Shown: piece by piece, positions 63,295 to 64,000 of the stretch
Layout: each line of letters opens with the position of its first letter
Position numbering within the stretch: the stretch's first letter is position 1
Assembly (NCBI RefSeq): GCF_019977755.1
Contig: NZ_AP025144.1
Location: forward strand, 2,356,001 to 2,420,000
From: Vibrio penaeicida
GTDB lineage: Bacteria; Pseudomonadota; Gammaproteobacteria; Enterobacterales; Vibrionaceae
Length of the DNA: 64,000 nt
Reading direction: 5' to 3'
Position numbers and translations under genes: made by a program
The notes under the pieces: model-generated
Told to the model about the DNA's origin: nothing
The model's input: only the letters and a program-made list of their open reading frames with translations
The model's database searches: none

Positions 63295-63606
63295 CTTAAC
63301 ACGCAGCAGTACGCTCATCCGTTTAGGTTTAATCACAAAAGCCCCTAAATGAATCATCCATTCTGTAAATAAAATGAGTAAGATTTCTGCTGCATTTTGT
63401 AATCTTAACGTGATAGGATTGCACGCTTTTATGATCAACCTCACAGTTATTTTTCGCTGTGAGGGAAACTCACAATCTGATATCAACCACTTATCTGGAC
63501 TCGCCGCATAACATATGTGCGAAGATCTAGAGCATTTACTGGCGATGGAACCTGTCTTCCTAGCGGTAAAAATGCTTGGTTTATCGGTTTCAAAAGCGAA
63601 AATTAT
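63295..63606. other. Gap between the SDR gene and the BCCT gene
   Basis: No gene is seen. A weak hairpin near 63322-63349 (TTTAGG..CCTAAA) may end the SDR gene. A perfect 8-bp stem CCTCACAG / CTGTGAGG (63439-63464) with a 10-base loop and no T-run lies in the leader of the BCCT gene and could be regulatory. Confidence 0.45.
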
Positions 63607-64000
63607 ATGTCTAAAACTATCCTGAGTCCTGAACAGCCCAGTATTGTAGAGGCTGACAGCTCAGCGATTCAATCTGCTCAACATGCCAGTACAACCCTCC
63701 AAAAACTTGGATTCAACAACCCTGTATTTTGGCTGAGCGGAAGTTTCCTTTTAATGTTTGTATTGCTTGCTCTCGTTAACACTTCACTACTGTCATCTAT
63801 AATCAACTCTGGATTCACCTATGCCACCCAGTGGTTTGGCGCATTCTGGCAAATCTTATTGCTGGTAAATTTTGTAATTGGAATAGTGCTGGCGCTCGGT
63901 CAAACGGGTTATGTGCGCTTAGGTGGTCTCGCTCTGCCTGAAATCGACACATTCAAGTGGCTTTCTATTGTACTTTGTACGCTACTGGCTGGCGGTGGAG
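63607..64000 (+). CDS. BCCT-family transporter (betaine/choline/carnitine), partial
   Basis: The first 131 residues are present; the gene runs off the right edge. After a polar 35-residue N-terminus comes FNNPVFWLSGSFLLMFVLLALVN (first membrane segment), a second one (FWQILLLVNFVIGIVLAL), then GYVRLGGLALPEIDTFKWLSIVLCTLLAGGG, which is the conserved RLG...PE...W...L..AG.G entry of BCCT transporters. These use Na+ or H+ to take up compatible solutes; in a marine bacterium osmoprotection is likely. Confidence 0.88.
   Translation, partial: MSKTILSPEQPSIVEADSSAIQSAQHASTTLQKLGFNNPVFWLSGSFLLMFVLLALVNTSLLSSIINSGFTYATQWFGAFWQILLLVNFVIGIVLALGQTGYVRLGGLALPEIDTFKWLSIVLCTLLAGGG

Noticed and set aside
63439..63464. 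Stem CCTCACAG / CTGTGAGG as a terminator
   Set aside because: No T-run follows on either strand, and it lies in the leader of the BCCT gene, so a regulatory or chance structure is more likely.
1..64000. CRISPR arrays, tRNA or rRNA genes, integron attC sites, prophage
   Set aside because: No regularly spaced repeats, no tRNA cloverleaf pattern, no integrase and no phage structural genes were noticed by reading; a tool-based scan was not possible.

Overview
The window reads as chromosomal DNA from a marine gammaproteobacterium, most likely a Vibrio or close relative. The clues are the gene families (HutCIGUH, long-form PurC, DUF3581, DUF3334, a YdiJ-type dehydrogenase), E. coli-like LexA and PurR sites, an orphan PAAR protein, and a short dispersed repeat ending ACTTGGGTATA that I associate from memory with Vibrio genomes. 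I make no species call. No rRNA, tRNA or CRISPR array was seen.

Layout. 1-3000: end of a branched-chain/carboxylate ABC transporter operon with a degenerate acyl-CoA-synthetase-like gene, divergent from a TetR regulator that has no ATG/GTG/TTG start. 3099-6442: YidD-like protein, acetyltransferase, ABC-F ATPase, PAAR protein. 6657-11569: an IclR-type regulator and a five-gene set that fits oxidative L-fucose (or similar deoxysugar) breakdown: lactonase, mutarotase, dehydrogenase, diketo-acid hydrolase, enolase-type dehydratase. 11932-14770: a TRAP transporter. 14886-21009: NagA, NagB, a ROK regulator, UxuA and UxuB. 6657-21009 therefore looks like one large island for sugar-acid and amino-sugar use. 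21041-23506: a GFA protein and a lipoprotein. 23571-31134: an aglEFGAK-type alpha-glucoside uptake operon with a LacI regulator. 31437-37901: histidine utilisation (hutC, hutI, hutG, hutU, hutH). 38054-48341: housekeeping and conserved genes, including a diguanylate cyclase, a YdiJ-type dehydrogenase, an OmpA-like lipoprotein, a Sel1/J-domain membrane protein and a tiny CxxC protein. 48381-49811: a complete IS4-family insertion sequence with an 11-bp target duplication, sitting in the loop of a transcription terminator. 50088-52049: sulA with LexA boxes and purC with a PurR box.

53087-61931 is the most unusual region. After about 1 kb of very AT-rich DNA comes a tightly coupled ten-gene operon that resembles a stand-alone, reducing type II fatty-acid/polyketide pathway: an unusual acyl carrier protein, two complete ketosynthases flanking one that has lost every catalytic residue, two proteins resembling the double-hotdog dehydratase domain of polyketide synthases, an alpha/beta hydrolase, a shortened reductase-like protein, a complete ketoreductase and a phosphopantetheinyl transferase. 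A terminator closes it. No acyltransferase, CoA ligase, enoyl reductase or exporter is present, so it would have to use host malonyl-ACP and could give a polyene acyl chain. I do not recognise it as a characterised pathway.

62068-64000: an acetyltransferase, an SDR oxidoreductase and the start of a BCCT-family transporter cut by the window end.
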